From Vescimonas cirricatena (GTDB lineage: Bacteria; Bacillota; Clostridia; Oscillospirales; Oscillospiraceae), in contig NZ_JAJEPW010000012.1 of assembly GCF_020687045.1 (NCBI RefSeq), forward strand, positions 3,694 through 67,693: a DNA stretch of 64,000 bases, written 5' to 3'. Numbering within the stretch: position 1 is the first letter of the stretch; each line of letters starts with the position of its first letter. Below the pieces are notes generated by a model. The model saw only the letters and a list, made by a program, of their open reading frames with translations. It was not told where the DNA came from and did not search any database. The position numbers and the translations under genes are program-made. This document shows positions 1-8,800 of the stretch, piece after piece.

Positions 1-1281
1 AATAACCTCGGCATGCTCCAACGCCAGATAGGGCTTTGCTGCCGTGTAGTATGTCTGCGCCATAGAGAGATTCCCCTGAAATCCCATGGTCAGGATCGCA
101 TACATGTTCAGTTCGCTGTCCTTCGGGTCGAAGCGCAGAGCGTCAATGGCCGTCTTTTGCGCCAGGATATAATCCTTGCACTCCATCTTAAGGCGGACGT
201 ATCCCTTGGTAATCTGCAGATACAGCGACTGATAGTACATGGACAACTGCATCAACCACAGTTCGTGTTCACACCTCGGAAGCAGTTGTCCCTTGTACAG
301 ATTGATTGCAGTGTGGTAGAGAGAATGGCGCATATCAGGTTTTTCTTCTGTTTTCAACTGAATGCAGGCATCCTCAAAGCGGTCAAAGTCTGTATGGATA
401 TTATAGTCGGGATTGATCTGGAATGTACCGTTCTTACCGACGACCAGCTTGTCAAGGCCGATAACAGAAAGGGTACGCCGCAGGCGGTAAACGATATTAT
501 TGACGACCTTATACGGCGAATCGAGTTCATCGTATGGGCAGATGATCTCTGCCAGCGTGTCAATGGAGAAATTCTTTTTGTGATTCAGAATGAGATATGC
601 CAGGAGCAGGTAGCACTGATCCGCCTTGATATCTTCTCCGGTCAGCGTTCCCTTTGGGCCGATGATCTCCATACCGCCAAAGAAATTGATATGGATGTCC
701 TCCGGATTGTATTTGGATGCTTTTGTGGCGGCCAAAATGGACTGCTGTTGTTTGATCTCGTTGAGCTCCAGTACTACCGCGTAGGAAGCGATGAACAGGA
801 AAACCGGGTCATCCGTGTAGCGGGTCGGATCATCCACAGCAATAAATCCCTGATTGATTCGCTTGGAGAATGGTGCCGCCAATAATGTAGTCACCCCATA
901 CGCCTGAAAGAAGGCTGCTTCATCCGGATAGATTTTCTCCAATCTCTGCAAATCAGAAATCACGACTGGTTTATTGGCTCGAAGTGATTTCCTCCATCTC
1001 GGAAACTTCTCCATAGGCAGGCACTGGAGCATATCTCTCTGTGCTGGGACACCATCTTTGCACCACTCATAGGTAATGACGCCGATCCCAAGCTCCCAGT
1101 CAGCCTCCACCACAGAGGCCCTCGATGCGCCATAAAACTCAGCCGCACCTTTCAGAAGGCCATTGATGATGGCTTCCGAATCCTCGGTGTTCCGCAGGCT
1201 GGCCTCCAACACGCTCATCCCACGATGAAACGCGCTGCATTCAACAAGCGGGGTGGTTTCCTGAATGACTTCGTTGCTCAT
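1..1281 (-). CDS. GAF plus BTAD (SARP-like) transcriptional regulator, 3' end missing
   Basis: The reading frame is open from an ATG at 1281 to the window edge (427 residues seen). AAAGGAGG lies 7 bases before the ATG and fixes the start. Residues about 15-180 look like a GAF sensor domain. A winged-helix-like region follows (about 205-320, with NNIVYRLRRTL), then an alpha-helical region matching bacterial transcriptional activation (BTAD) domains. Proteins of this type are cytoplasmic activators; the ligand is unknown. It lies beyond the capsule operon terminator and beside an XRE gene, so any link to the capsule is inference. The C-terminus is off the window. Confidence 0.7.
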   Translation of the reverse strand, partial: MSNEVIQETTPLVECSAFHRGMSVLEASLRNTEDSEAIINGLLKGAAEFYGASRASVVEADWELGIGVITYEWCKDGVPAQRDMLQCLPMEKFPRWRKSLRANKPVVISDLQRLEKIYPDEAAFFQAYGVTTLLAAPFSKRINQGFIAVDDPTRYTDDPVFLFIASYAVVLELNEIKQQQSILAATKASKYNPEDIHINFFGGMEIIGPKGTLTGEDIKADQCYLLLAYLILNHKKNFSIDTLAEIICPYDELDSPYKVVNNIVYRLRRTLSVIGLDKLVVGKNGTFQINPDYNIHTDFDRFEDACIQLKTEEKPDMRHSLYHTAINLYKGQLLPRCEHELWLMQLSMYYQSLYLQITKGYVRLKMECKDYILAQKTAIDALRFDPKDSELNMYAILTMGFQGNLSMAQTYYTAAKPYLALEHAEVI

Positions 1282-1381
1282 GAATACGCCTCCTTTGATT
1301 TGTAAAAAAGCGCAGAGACTGTCCAATGTAACTTGGACAGCCTCTGCTGTGAACCGCACAGCAGGGCTGAGCGGTTATGTA

Positions 1382-1687
1382 CTATACCATTGTCTTGATG
1401 AATGCAGCAAGCGCTTCGCGTTGATCCTCCTTGAGCGCCGCAACACTGTTGTCAAACTCACTCCGGGCATTCAGAGTGTTTGCCGGATCGTCCTCCGCAA
1501 AGAACTGAGCCAGCGTGATTCCACAAGCGTCACAAATCGCATTTACCGTCGGAATGGACGGTTGGTTGTTCCGCTTGAAGATATTACTGATCGTTGTCTG
1601 CGACAGCTTGGATTCCTGCGCTAATCGATAAATAGTCCATCCGCGTTCGTCCATTAACTGTCGAATTCGCTGTTGTGCATTGAACAT
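1382..1687 (-). CDS. XRE-family helix-turn-helix regulator
   Basis: A 101-residue protein with an N-terminal HTH of the Cro/C1 type (about residues 5-60; LAQESKLSQTTISNIF is the recognition region) and a short helical tail. I chose the ATG at 1687 because TAGGTGG lies 5 bases before it; a GTG three codons further upstream falls inside that ribosome site. The HTH is directly visible; the target is unknown. An inverted repeat 33-85 bases upstream (1720-1772) is a plausible autoregulatory operator. It is transcribed in the same direction as the GAF/BTAD gene, 100 bases ahead of it. Confidence 0.8.
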   Translation of the reverse strand: MFNAQQRIRQLMDERGWTIYRLAQESKLSQTTISNIFKRNNQPSIPTVNAICDACGITLAQFFAEDDPANTLNARSEFDNSVAALKEDQREALAAFIKTMV

Positions 1688-1719
1688 TGGTACCACCTAC
1701 TATGCTATTAGTATACACC

Positions 1720-1772
1720 TCATTTGATTGCCTTCATAGAAATCATCGGTATGGTATATGGTAATCAAATGA
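1720..1772. promoter_or_regulatory. Inverted-repeat operator candidate upstream of the XRE gene
   Basis: TCATTTGATTGCC (1720-1732) and GGTAATCAAATGA (1760-1772) are inverted with one mismatch, separated by 27 bases. They lie just upstream of the XRE start, where a dimeric HTH regulator would be expected to bind. Binding itself is inference. Confidence 0.4.
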
Positions 1773-2189
1773 TATGTACCCGTTATGGTGCCATAGATAG
1801 GGGCACGGAGAAAGTTATTGAGATTTTATGGATGGAATCCCATTGATGTTTATCAAAAAAACAAGCAAGGAATCCAAATAATCAGGACTTCCTTGCTTGT
1901 GAAGATAATATAGAGCAGGAAAAACGGCTATGAGATAGCAAATCAATTGTTGCGTAGGGGCCAGAAAATCCCTCGTACACGATTTCTGAATTTGGCCTTC
2001 TTGTGGTTCTTCTCCAACAATGATGACTCTGTATCTTTCTCGCAATTATAGCAGATCATACGGCCTTCTGGAACCGGGCAACCGCATCATACGCAGGTGT
2101 CTGCTTGCCGTATATAGCGTACTTCGGTTTTCGTAATGCATCATCTCCTGTTTTCGATATTTCCTGCGCTAATGCATAATCCTTTTTAC
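1773..2189. other. Intergenic stretch with a terminator and possible gene remnants
   Basis: No convincing complete gene is seen. On the minus strand a frame of 57 codons (2229-2056, overlapping the galE 3' end; it contains DDALRKPKYAIYGKQ) ends in an ATGA overlap with a 38-codon frame (2059-1943, starting MICYNCEKDT). Neither has a ribosome site and I recognise neither. They could be the 3' relic of a displaced gene or chance. The stretch ends in the terminator at 1850-1901. Confidence 0.3.
1850..1901 (-). terminator. Intrinsic terminator ending the capsule operon
   Basis: On the minus strand ACAAGCAAGGAA (1900-1889) and TTCCTTGCTTGT (1872-1861) form a 12-bp perfect stem with a 16-base loop, followed at once by TTTTTT. 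It is the first strong terminator after galE and is therefore the likely end of the operon. Confidence 0.8.
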
Positions 2190-3203
2190 TTATATAAACC
2201 CATCGGGATTTTTCTGTTGCCAGTTCCATGCGTCACGGCACATGTCCTGCAAAGATCTTGTAGCTTGCCAGCCAAGCAATACTTTTGCCTTTTCTGCCGA
2301 AGCGAAGCAGACCGGGATATCTCCCGCCCGGCGACCAACGATTTGAAAAGGGATATGAATCCCAGTAGCGTTTTCAAATGCGGAAATCAACTCAAGAACG
2401 CTATGTCCCATACCTGTTCCCAGATTGATTACCTCCACGCCCTTGTGCGAAGTGCAAAACGGAAGTGCTGCTGTGTGGCCAGCGGCAATGTCCATGATGT
2501 GGATGTAATCTCGGATACATGTACCATCTGGCGTATCATAATCAGCGCCAAAAACGGATAGTTGCTTTCGCTTTCCTGTAGCCACCTGAGTGATATATGG
2601 CATCAAATTGTTTGGTGCGCCATTGGGAGCCTCTCCGATAAGGCCGCTGGGATGTGCGCCCACCGGATTGAAATAGCGAAAGATGACCGCCGAAAAATCC
2701 AGAGTCGCCGCAGCATAGTCTGTAATGATCTGCTCGATCATATACTTCGTCCATCCATACGGGCTTGCGATGTTACCAGTGGGACACGCTTCTGTAATCG
2801 GCAGCGTGGATGGATTGCCATAAACCGTTGCAGACGAGCTGAAAATCAGGTTTTTGACCTGATTTTTGCCCATGGTTTCCAAAAGTGTGAGGGTACTATC
2901 AAGGTTTCCTCTATAATACTTGAGCGGCTGCTGAACAGATTCCCCCACAGCCTTATATCCTGCAAAGTGCATGACTGCATTGATCTCATGCCGTTTGAAA
3001 ATCTGTTCCAAATCCGCAGAATTCTGAATGTCCACATTATAGGTTCTGACACTCTTTCCGGTGATTTTCCTTATCCTTTCCGGAACTTCCTGAGAACTGT
3101 TATAGAAGTTATCTGCGATGATTACATCATATCCCGACTGAAGTAATTCAACTGCCACATGGCTGCCGATATATCCCGCTCCGCCGGTAAGTAAAACGGT
3201 CAT
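2190..3203 (-). CDS. galE: UDP-glucose 4-epimerase
   Basis: A cytoplasmic SDR-family enzyme that interconverts UDP-Glc/UDP-Gal (some members also UDP-GlcNAc/UDP-GalNAc), supplying sugar donors for the polysaccharide. 337 residues, the usual length. The NAD-binding motif TGGAGYIGSH is at residues 6-15. Catalytic Ser is in SSSATVYG (about 122-129) and the Tyr/Lys pair is Y149 and K153 in YGWTK. The start overlaps the stop of the preceding LCP gene by 4 bases (ATGA), so it is co-translated as the last gene of the capsule operon. Confidence 0.93.
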   Translation of the reverse strand: MTVLLTGGAGYIGSHVAVELLQSGYDVIIADNFYNSSQEVPERIRKITGKSVRTYNVDIQNSADLEQIFKRHEINAVMHFAGYKAVGESVQQPLKYYRGNLDSTLTLLETMGKNQVKNLIFSSSATVYGNPSTLPITEACPTGNIASPYGWTKYMIEQIITDYAAATLDFSAVIFRYFNPVGAHPSGLIGEAPNGAPNNLMPYITQVATGKRKQLSVFGADYDTPDGTCIRDYIHIMDIAAGHTAALPFCTSHKGVEVINLGTGMGHSVLELISAFENATGIHIPFQIVGRRAGDIPVCFASAEKAKVLLGWQATRSLQDMCRDAWNWQQKNPDGFI

Positions 3204-4201
3204 TCACTGCTCTCTTTCTCCGCATTGAGTGGAAGATACTCGTTCAATAGATCCTCGTGGATTTTGTCCAGATCTGGGACGACCACTGACATGCCTCGGA
3301 TAGAAGCATAATGGTATGCATCATCTGCCGGGACACGATAACTGGAGAGTTCCGCACTTCCCATGATTGGGATGCACTTCGCTACCAGCAGCATGATTTG
3401 CGAGTTCGTCATGTCAGTCGACAGATACGGCAGCACTTCATCCAACAGCTTCATCAGGTCTGCCGCATTACTCTGGCGGAACTTGGTATAGATTGCCTGC
3501 AGAACATTGCGCTGACGCTGTGTTCTGTAAAAGTCGTTGTCGATCTTTCTGATGCGCGAATAAGCAAGAGCCTTTGTCCCATCCAGGTGGTAAACACCAG
3601 CCTCTGTGCCGATATTTATTGTCTTGGCTTCCTTGCTCGTCATCTCAATGTCTACGCCGCCAAGTATATCAATCACGCTCTGGAAACCGGAGAAGTCAAC
3701 CTCAAAGCACCCGTCAATCGAAACTCCGAAATTAGTATGTAATGTATCCATCAGCAGAGGGAAACCGCCGAAAACATAAGCAGCATTCAATCTATTATCA
3801 GAATAGCCGCCTGGGATCTGAACATACAGATCTCTCAAAAATGAGATCATCGATATCTGCTTTGTATCTGGGTTGATACTGCACAGGATCATAGAGTCAG
3901 AGCGCTGCCGCCCCTCTCCCTCACGTCGATCCTGACCGACCAAAAGGATATTGAGCAGGTCATCATCCAAAAATGGTTCAATCTCACTCCAATCGACCTC
4001 TTCCGGTTTGAGTTCGATGATATCTTTCGACTCCTTGCTTGTATCGGTCTCGAAGTCTTCCTGGTCGGGAGGGATAACATCTACTGTGTCTGGTACCTTG
4101 TTGATCTTATCCAGCTTTGTTTGGATATACCAAAAAGCCGAAACGGCCAGAAGCAGAACTGTTGCTACACATACCAGTGCTACGATTTTTCTCTTTTTCA
4201 T
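3200..4201 (-). CDS. LytR-CpsA-Psr (LCP) family polymer ligase
   Basis: 333 residues with a cytoplasmic basic start, one membrane segment (about 8-27) and an extracellular LCP domain (about 85-245). The Arg/Asp-rich signature LLVGQDRREGEGRQRSDSM, the SFLRDLYVQIPG block and the YSRIRKIDNDFYRTQRQR block are typical pyrophosphate-lipid-binding elements. Family members move undecaprenyl-linked glycopolymers onto peptidoglycan, so here the likely role is anchoring the finished capsule. It sits between the tyrosine kinase and galE in the same operon. Confidence 0.9.
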   Translation of the reverse strand: MKKRKIVALVCVATVLLLAVSAFWYIQTKLDKINKVPDTVDVIPPDQEDFETDTSKESKDIIELKPEEVDWSEIEPFLDDDLLNILLVGQDRREGEGRQRSDSMILCSINPDTKQISMISFLRDLYVQIPGGYSDNRLNAAYVFGGFPLLMDTLHTNFGVSIDGCFEVDFSGFQSVIDILGGVDIEMTSKEAKTINIGTEAGVYHLDGTKALAYSRIRKIDNDFYRTQRQRNVLQAIYTKFRQSNAADLMKLLDEVLPYLSTDMTNSQIMLLVAKCIPIMGSAELSSYRVPADDAYHYASIRGMSVVVPDLDKIHEDLLNEYLPLNAEKESSE

Positions 4202-4268
4202 AAGCTTCTACCACCTTAGTCAGAAACTTTTCAAACAAGTATCGCTCGAATCCAATGTTCTCTTGCGA

Positions 4269-4973
4269 TTATTGATAGCGGTTCTTGTAATACTTCTTAT
4301 AATAGCCGCCATCCTTTTTCTTGATGTTGTTGCGGACTACTCCGAGAATCTTGCTTCCACTTTTCCTCAGTTGTTCTATGACCTCGATGGCCTGCCGGTA
4401 GCGGACTTGATTGTCCGAAATGACAAGGATTGTTCCATCGCATTTGGCTGCTACGACGGCAGCGTCAATGACGCTGCCAAGCGGGGGGACATCGATCAGC
4501 ACATAGTCGTAAGACTCTTTCGCCGCCTTCAAAAGCTCTTCAAAGTATTGCCCGCTCAGCAGTTCTACTGGGTTGGGGGGATACTTGCCTGCAAACATGA
4601 TCGACAAATTATCGTACTGCGTCTGATAAAGACATTCTTTGACAGAAGTCAGCCCTGTCAGCACCTCGCTCAGTCCCGCAGGGTTTTCCGCTGTGGTGTT
4701 ACGCCCTGCCATAACCGATTTTCGCATATCCGCATCAATGACCAGCACACGCTTGTCCAATTCTGCAAGGCTCTTTGCAAGCTGCAGGGTAATAGTTGTC
4801 TTGCCTTCATTCTCATTGCAGCTTGTGATCACGACAGTGCAAATATCTTGACCGCAGAACTGCAAATTAGTTCGCAATGTCTTAAATGCTTCCTGCGTGA
4901 AGAAGTCTTTCTTTCCTGGAAGTTTTAAGGTTGTTTTCACAGACGATCCGTTTCCCAAAATTGTTTTCTCCAT
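4269..4973 (-). CDS. cpsD: Capsular tyrosine kinase (CpsD/CapB type)
   Basis: A 234-residue BY-kinase. Walker A is SCNENEGKTT (about 51-60), Walker A' is LVIDADMRKS, and Walker B is VLIDVPPLG. The C-terminus is a tyrosine cluster (GGYYKKYYKNRYQ), the autophosphorylation tail of this family. It works with the membrane partner CpsC just upstream in the transcript and is dephosphorylated by CpsB, controlling chain length and export. The order CpsB-CpsC-CpsD, reversed in transcription to C first then D, follows the usual Firmicute module. Confidence 0.92.
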   Translation of the reverse strand: MEKTILGNGSSVKTTLKLPGKKDFFTQEAFKTLRTNLQFCGQDICTVVITSCNENEGKTTITLQLAKSLAELDKRVLVIDADMRKSVMAGRNTTAENPAGLSEVLTGLTSVKECLYQTQYDNLSIMFAGKYPPNPVELLSGQYFEELLKAAKESYDYVLIDVPPLGSVIDAAVVAAKCDGTILVISDNQVRYRQAIEVIEQLRKSGSKILGVVRNNIKKKDGGYYKKYYKNRYQ

Positions 4974-4974
4974 T

Positions 4975-5745
4975 TTATTTATCTTCTACCTCCTGCTTGG
5001 CCGAGGTCTTATACGCCGCATATGTCTTGTAATATCCGTATTTTCCCGACTTTTTGCCATCCGCATTCGGAATGTTGCCCAGAACACTGAGGCCAAGGTA
5101 TCGCTCCAGATTTTCGTCATCGGTCTTAATGCGGTCATCGAGGAGGAAGATAATCAGGAAGATCACATAGGTTACAACGGCAGCAACAACGCCAGCAAAA
5201 GCGAATGTGAGCATCCTCGTGCTGTTGCAAGGATCAGGATCCGTCGTTCCCAGCTCATAGAGGTTCACCTGCTGAAACCCCATGGCATCTTCAATGCGCT
5301 TTGAACCGATGGTGCAGATTCGATCCACGATACGCTTTGCCAGTTCGGGGGAATCCGCTTTCACAGTCACCTCGAGAATACGGGTGTCCTCTGGGTTAGA
5401 AGTAGATACGCAGTCATATAGATCCTCGTACTCCATGTCCAGATTCAAGCTGCTGATAACTTCATCCAAAACGGTATGGCTTTTTAAGAGGTAGGTGCAG
5501 TCATTGACAACCTTTAAGGCCAAGGAGAAATCGGAACTTGCGTCACTGGCAGTTGCACCATCCGCCTGACGCAGAATGTAGAGGGTCGCGGTAGAGGCGT
5601 ATTGCGGGATAAATGTCATACGGTTGAACACCAAAAAGCCGCCACAGCAAATGCAGGCTGCGAGTATGATGGCCCATAACCGTTGGACGAATATGCCCCA
5701 TAGGTCTTTCAGCGTAACTGTTTTAAAATTTGCTTTCTGATTCAT
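4975..5745 (-). CDS. cpsC: Wzz/CpsC-type chain-length determinant, kinase activator
   Basis: 256 residues with two membrane segments (about 18-40 and 183-206) flanking an extracytoplasmic domain, the topology of Wzz/CpsC proteins. The short cytoplasmic tail normally activates the BY-kinase; here it is itself tyrosine-rich (GKYGYYKTYAAYKTS), unlike many homologues. One base separates it from cpsD. Role: polysaccharide co-polymerase setting chain length together with the Wzy polymerase. Confidence 0.9.
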   Translation of the reverse strand: MNQKANFKTVTLKDLWGIFVQRLWAIILAACICCGGFLVFNRMTFIPQYASTATLYILRQADGATASDASSDFSLALKVVNDCTYLLKSHTVLDEVISSLNLDMEYEDLYDCVSTSNPEDTRILEVTVKADSPELAKRIVDRICTIGSKRIEDAMGFQQVNLYELGTTDPDPCNSTRMLTFAFAGVVAAVVTYVIFLIIFLLDDRIKTDDENLERYLGLSVLGNIPNADGKKSGKYGYYKTYAAYKTSAKQEVEDK

Positions 5746-5747
5746 GC

Positions 5748-6485
5748 TTAAGAAAAGTCCTTTCTTACGGCCTCACCACGCAATAAACGGATTGCGTTAT
5801 CGCAGCATAGAGCCGCAGCATAGTCTGCGCCGTATTTCTTGTTGATGTAGTTGAAGCACGTCAACATTTCAGGTGGGCGAGACGAACAGTTGTGTGCATC
5901 TGAGGAAAAAAGATCGATTAGGCCAAGGGACAACAGCTTCCGGCATTGACGCTGAACAAGTAAGCCAAACCCGCGGAGCAGGGACTGTGTATCTGCTTGG
6001 AGCACCACGCCATCGTGCCAGAACGCTTGAATCGCAGGAATTCTTCCATGCAGGGATCGATAGCGCTCGACATGGGCAAGAATGGGGATATAGCCTGCGT
6101 TGAGCAACGCATGAAGGCCATTTCCAATTACTTTTTCAGGTGCTGTTTCCGAAAAGTCCACCAGCACATATCTGGTACCATTGACCGTTCTGCAAACGCC
6201 TTGCCTCAGCCAATTCACACATTCCGGTTCATACCGAAGTTCATTTCCCAAATACAGCGCCATGTCTGGATATGTTTTCTGCACATAGCTCGACAAGCGC
6301 TTAAATGCCGCATTTACCTTGTCATAATTGTCTCCAAAGTAGCCTGGGTGGAAATGAGGTGTACAGCAAAGCACCCGTGTGCCAGCTTGATAAGCCGCAT
6401 CTAACATGGCATGCATCTCATCTTCGTCTTTTGCACCGTCATCCACTCCGAACAAAAGATGTATGTGAATATCTGCAAGCCCCAT
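5748..6485 (-). CDS. cpsB: CpsB/CapC-type PHP-fold tyrosine-protein phosphatase
   Basis: A 245-residue PHP-domain enzyme. Metal-ligand motifs are visible in order: DIHIHLLFGVDDGAKD at the N-terminus, CTPHFHPG, LGNELRY, HVERYR and SDAHNC. Family members are Mn-dependent phosphotyrosine phosphatases that reset CpsD. It lies directly before cpsC in the transcript and one base position after the CapG stop, so it is tightly coupled. Confidence 0.9.
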   Translation of the reverse strand: MGLADIHIHLLFGVDDGAKDEDEMHAMLDAAYQAGTRVLCCTPHFHPGYFGDNYDKVNAAFKRLSSYVQKTYPDMALYLGNELRYEPECVNWLRQGVCRTVNGTRYVLVDFSETAPEKVIGNGLHALLNAGYIPILAHVERYRSLHGRIPAIQAFWHDGVVLQADTQSLLRGFGLLVQRQCRKLLSLGLIDLFSSDAHNCSSRPPEMLTCFNYINKKYGADYAAALCCDNAIRLLRGEAVRKDFS

Positions 6486-7631
6486 TTATCCGTCCTTCCT
6501 CCAAACCATTTTATTCACGATGCCCGTGTAGTTCTGAATGATTCTGGCGACCTTCATGGACACATTTTCAGCGGTATAATCCGCCACCGGCGTACCGAAG
6601 CATTCCTCCCGCTGCATCCCGACAGCCATCTCCACCGCCTGAAGGAGGGGCTCTGCGTCGATTCCGGCGAGTACAAAGCAGCCCGCGTCCAGTGCCTCGG
6701 GGCGCTCAGTGGAGGTGCGGATGCTGACTGCCGGGAATGGCTTACCGACAGACAGGAAGAAACTGCTCTCCTCCGGCAGCGTTCCGCTGTCGGAGACCAC
6801 CGCAAAGGCGTTCATCTGCAGGCAGTTGTAATCGTGGAAGCCCAGCGGTTCGTGGGCGATCACGCGGCTGTCCAGATGGAAGCCCGTCGCCTCCAGCCGC
6901 TTTCTGCTTCTCGGGTGGCAGGAGTAAAGGATTGGCATGTCGTACTTTTCCGCCATGGCATTGACCGCTGTGAACAGTTGGACAAAATTGCGGTCTGTAT
7001 CGATGTTTTCCTCCCGATGCGCCGAGAGCAGAATGTACTGTCCCTTGGTCAGACCCAGACGCCGGTGGATATCACTGCCTTCGATCTTGTCCAGATTGGC
7101 GTGCAGCACCTCTGCCATGGGACTGCCGGTCACGAAGGTGCGCTCCTTTGGCAGTCCACACTCCATCAGATACCGGCGTGCATGCTCCGAATAGCAGAGA
7201 TTGACGTCGCTGATGATGTCCACGATGCGGCGGTTCGTCTCCTCGGGCAGGCATTCGTCCTTGCAACGGTTTCCCGCCTCCATATGGAAAATTGGGATAT
7301 GCAGCCGCTTTGCGCCGATAACGGAAAGGCAGGAATTCGTATCGCCCAGGACCAGCACTGCGTCCGGTTTGACCTGCACCATCAGCTTGTAGGATTTCTC
7401 AATGATATTCCCAATCGTAGCCCCAAGGTCATCGCCTACGGCATTCAAATAATAGTCCGGCGCACGGAGGCCGAGGTCGTCAAAAAACACCTGATTGAGG
7501 GTGTAGTCGTAGTTCTGACCTGTGTGAACCAGAATCTGTTCAAAGTACCGGTCGCAGCACTTTATCGTAGCGGACAGACGTATGATCTCCGGTCGCGTAC
7601 CGATGATTGTCATCAGCTTCAGCTTTCCCAT
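6486..7631 (-). CDS. capG: UDP-N-acetylglucosamine 2-epimerase family, CapG-like
   Basis: 381 residues of the WecB/CapG family: GTRPEIIRLSA near the N-terminus, EAGNRCKDECLPEETNRR, AHREENID, and SDSGTLPEE for the UDP-sugar site. On sequence alone it could be WecB. Its place directly after CapE and CapF, the same gene order as cap5EFG in Staphylococcus aureus, argues that it makes the last epimerisation to UDP-L-FucNAc. That assignment is inference from context. Confidence 0.85.
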   Translation of the reverse strand: MGKLKLMTIIGTRPEIIRLSATIKCCDRYFEQILVHTGQNYDYTLNQVFFDDLGLRAPDYYLNAVGDDLGATIGNIIEKSYKLMVQVKPDAVLVLGDTNSCLSVIGAKRLHIPIFHMEAGNRCKDECLPEETNRRIVDIISDVNLCYSEHARRYLMECGLPKERTFVTGSPMAEVLHANLDKIEGSDIHRRLGLTKGQYILLSAHREENIDTDRNFVQLFTAVNAMAEKYDMPILYSCHPRSRKRLEATGFHLDSRVIAHEPLGFHDYNCLQMNAFAVVSDSGTLPEESSFFLSVGKPFPAVSIRTSTERPEALDAGCFVLAGIDAEPLLQAVEMAVGMQREECFGTPVADYTAENVSMKVARIIQNYTGIVNKMVWRKDG

Positions 7632-7633
7632 TG

Positions 7634-8800
7634 CTACACCTCCTCAAAGTAGGTATCCGGATGGTTGGGGTCAAACTGCTCGTTGGCCCACATGACTGTC
7701 ACCAGATTTTCCGTCTCACTCAGATTGATAATGTTGTGGGTATAGCCCGGCAGCATATGGACGGCTTGGATCCGGTCACCGCTAACCTCGAATTTGATTT
7801 TTTCATCGGAGCCGATTTGGCGTTCCTGGATCAGCCCGTGTCCGGCCACGACCATGAAGAATTCCCACTTGCTGTTGTGCCAGTGCTGCCCTTTGGTGAT
7901 GCCGGGCTTTGTGATGTTCACGGAGATCTGACCGCAGTTCTTCATTTTCAGCAGTTCTGTGAAGCTGCCTCGCTCGTCTACATTCATCTTCATCGGGAAT
8001 GCGATTTTTTCCGGCGGCAGGTAGGAAAGATAGGTGCTGTAGAGCTTCTTCTCAAAGCTGCCTTCCGGAATCTCCGGGAGCAGCAGTGTCTGCGGCTGGT
8101 CGTGAAAGGTCTGGAGTAGTCGAACGATCTCGCCCAGCGTCACGCGGTAACTGACCGGAACGCTGCAATATGCTCCATCCGTCCGGTGGGGCTGGACCTC
8201 CATGGCATTTAGGATCTCGTCGATCAGGTCGTCAATGTAGACCAGTTCCAGTTCGACTGCCGGATCCGAAACGGTGATAGGTAGATCCCGTGCGATATGA
8301 TGGCAGAATGTCGCCACCACGGAATTGTAGTTGGGGCGGCACCATTTTCCGAACAGATTGGGCAGGCGGTAGATCATCCCGGCTGCGCCAGTTTCTCTGC
8401 CATAGGCAAGAAGCAGCTCCTCCGCCGCCTTCTTGGACTGCCCATAGGGACTCCCGGCATACCGTCCGGCCAGACTGGCCTGAATGGAGGAGGAGAGCAA
8501 TACCGGGCACCGGTTACCGCTTTTCCGAAGTATCTCCAACAGGGTACGGGTGAAGTCCGTGTTTCCGGCTGCAAATTCTCCTGGATCCTGGGGCCGGTTC
8601 ACGCCAGCCAGATGGACCACGAAATTTGCCTTTTTGCAGTAGTCCGCCAAGGTCTCTGCCGAAGTATCCCGCGTACATAAAAGGATCTCCTCGATTTGCA
8701 GTACGGGCCGGGTCCTGTCTCTGCGATCCTTGATGGTGGAAAGGCGCTGCGTCAGATTCTTCCCGACAAATCCGTTTGCGCCGGTGATCAGTACATTCAT
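7634..8800 (-). CDS. capF: Bifunctional reductase/epimerase of UDP-L-FucNAc synthesis, CapF-like
   Basis: 388 residues from the ATG at 8800, preceded by CGGAGGA; the ATG overlaps the CapE stop in a TGATG. The N-terminal SDR domain (MNVLITGANGFVGKNL) binds NADPH and the C-terminal part (about 270-388; KGQHWHNSKWEFF, metal-binding His) is a cupin. This two-domain architecture is diagnostic of CapF/WbjC, which converts the CapE product to UDP-2-acetamido-2,6-dideoxy-L-talose. It sits between CapE and CapG. Confidence 0.92.
   Translation of the reverse strand: MNVLITGANGFVGKNLTQRLSTIKDRRDRTRPVLQIEEILLCTRDTSAETLADYCKKANFVVHLAGVNRPQDPGEFAAGNTDFTRTLLEILRKSGNRCPVLLSSSIQASLAGRYAGSPYGQSKKAAEELLLAYGRETGAAGMIYRLPNLFGKWCRPNYNSVVATFCHHIARDLPITVSDPAVELELVYIDDLIDEILNAMEVQPHRTDGAYCSVPVSYRVTLGEIVRLLQTFHDQPQTLLLPEIPEGSFEKKLYSTYLSYLPPEKIAFPMKMNVDERGSFTELLKMKNCGQISVNITKPGITKGQHWHNSKWEFFMVVAGHGLIQERQIGSDEKIKFEVSGDRIQAVHMLPGYTHNIINLSETENLVTVMWANEQFDPNHPDTYFEEV

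Noticed and set aside
13..885. A 290-codon plus-strand frame at the left edge
   Set aside because: It mirrors the GAF/BTAD regulator on the minus strand, which has an ideal ribosome site and recognisable domains.
1815..2045. A 76-codon minus-strand frame
   Set aside because: It runs through the intrinsic terminator at 1850-1901 and has no ribosome site.
6411..7652. A 413-codon plus-strand frame
   Set aside because: Antisense to the CapG-like epimerase gene, which has full family motifs; no plausible start signal.
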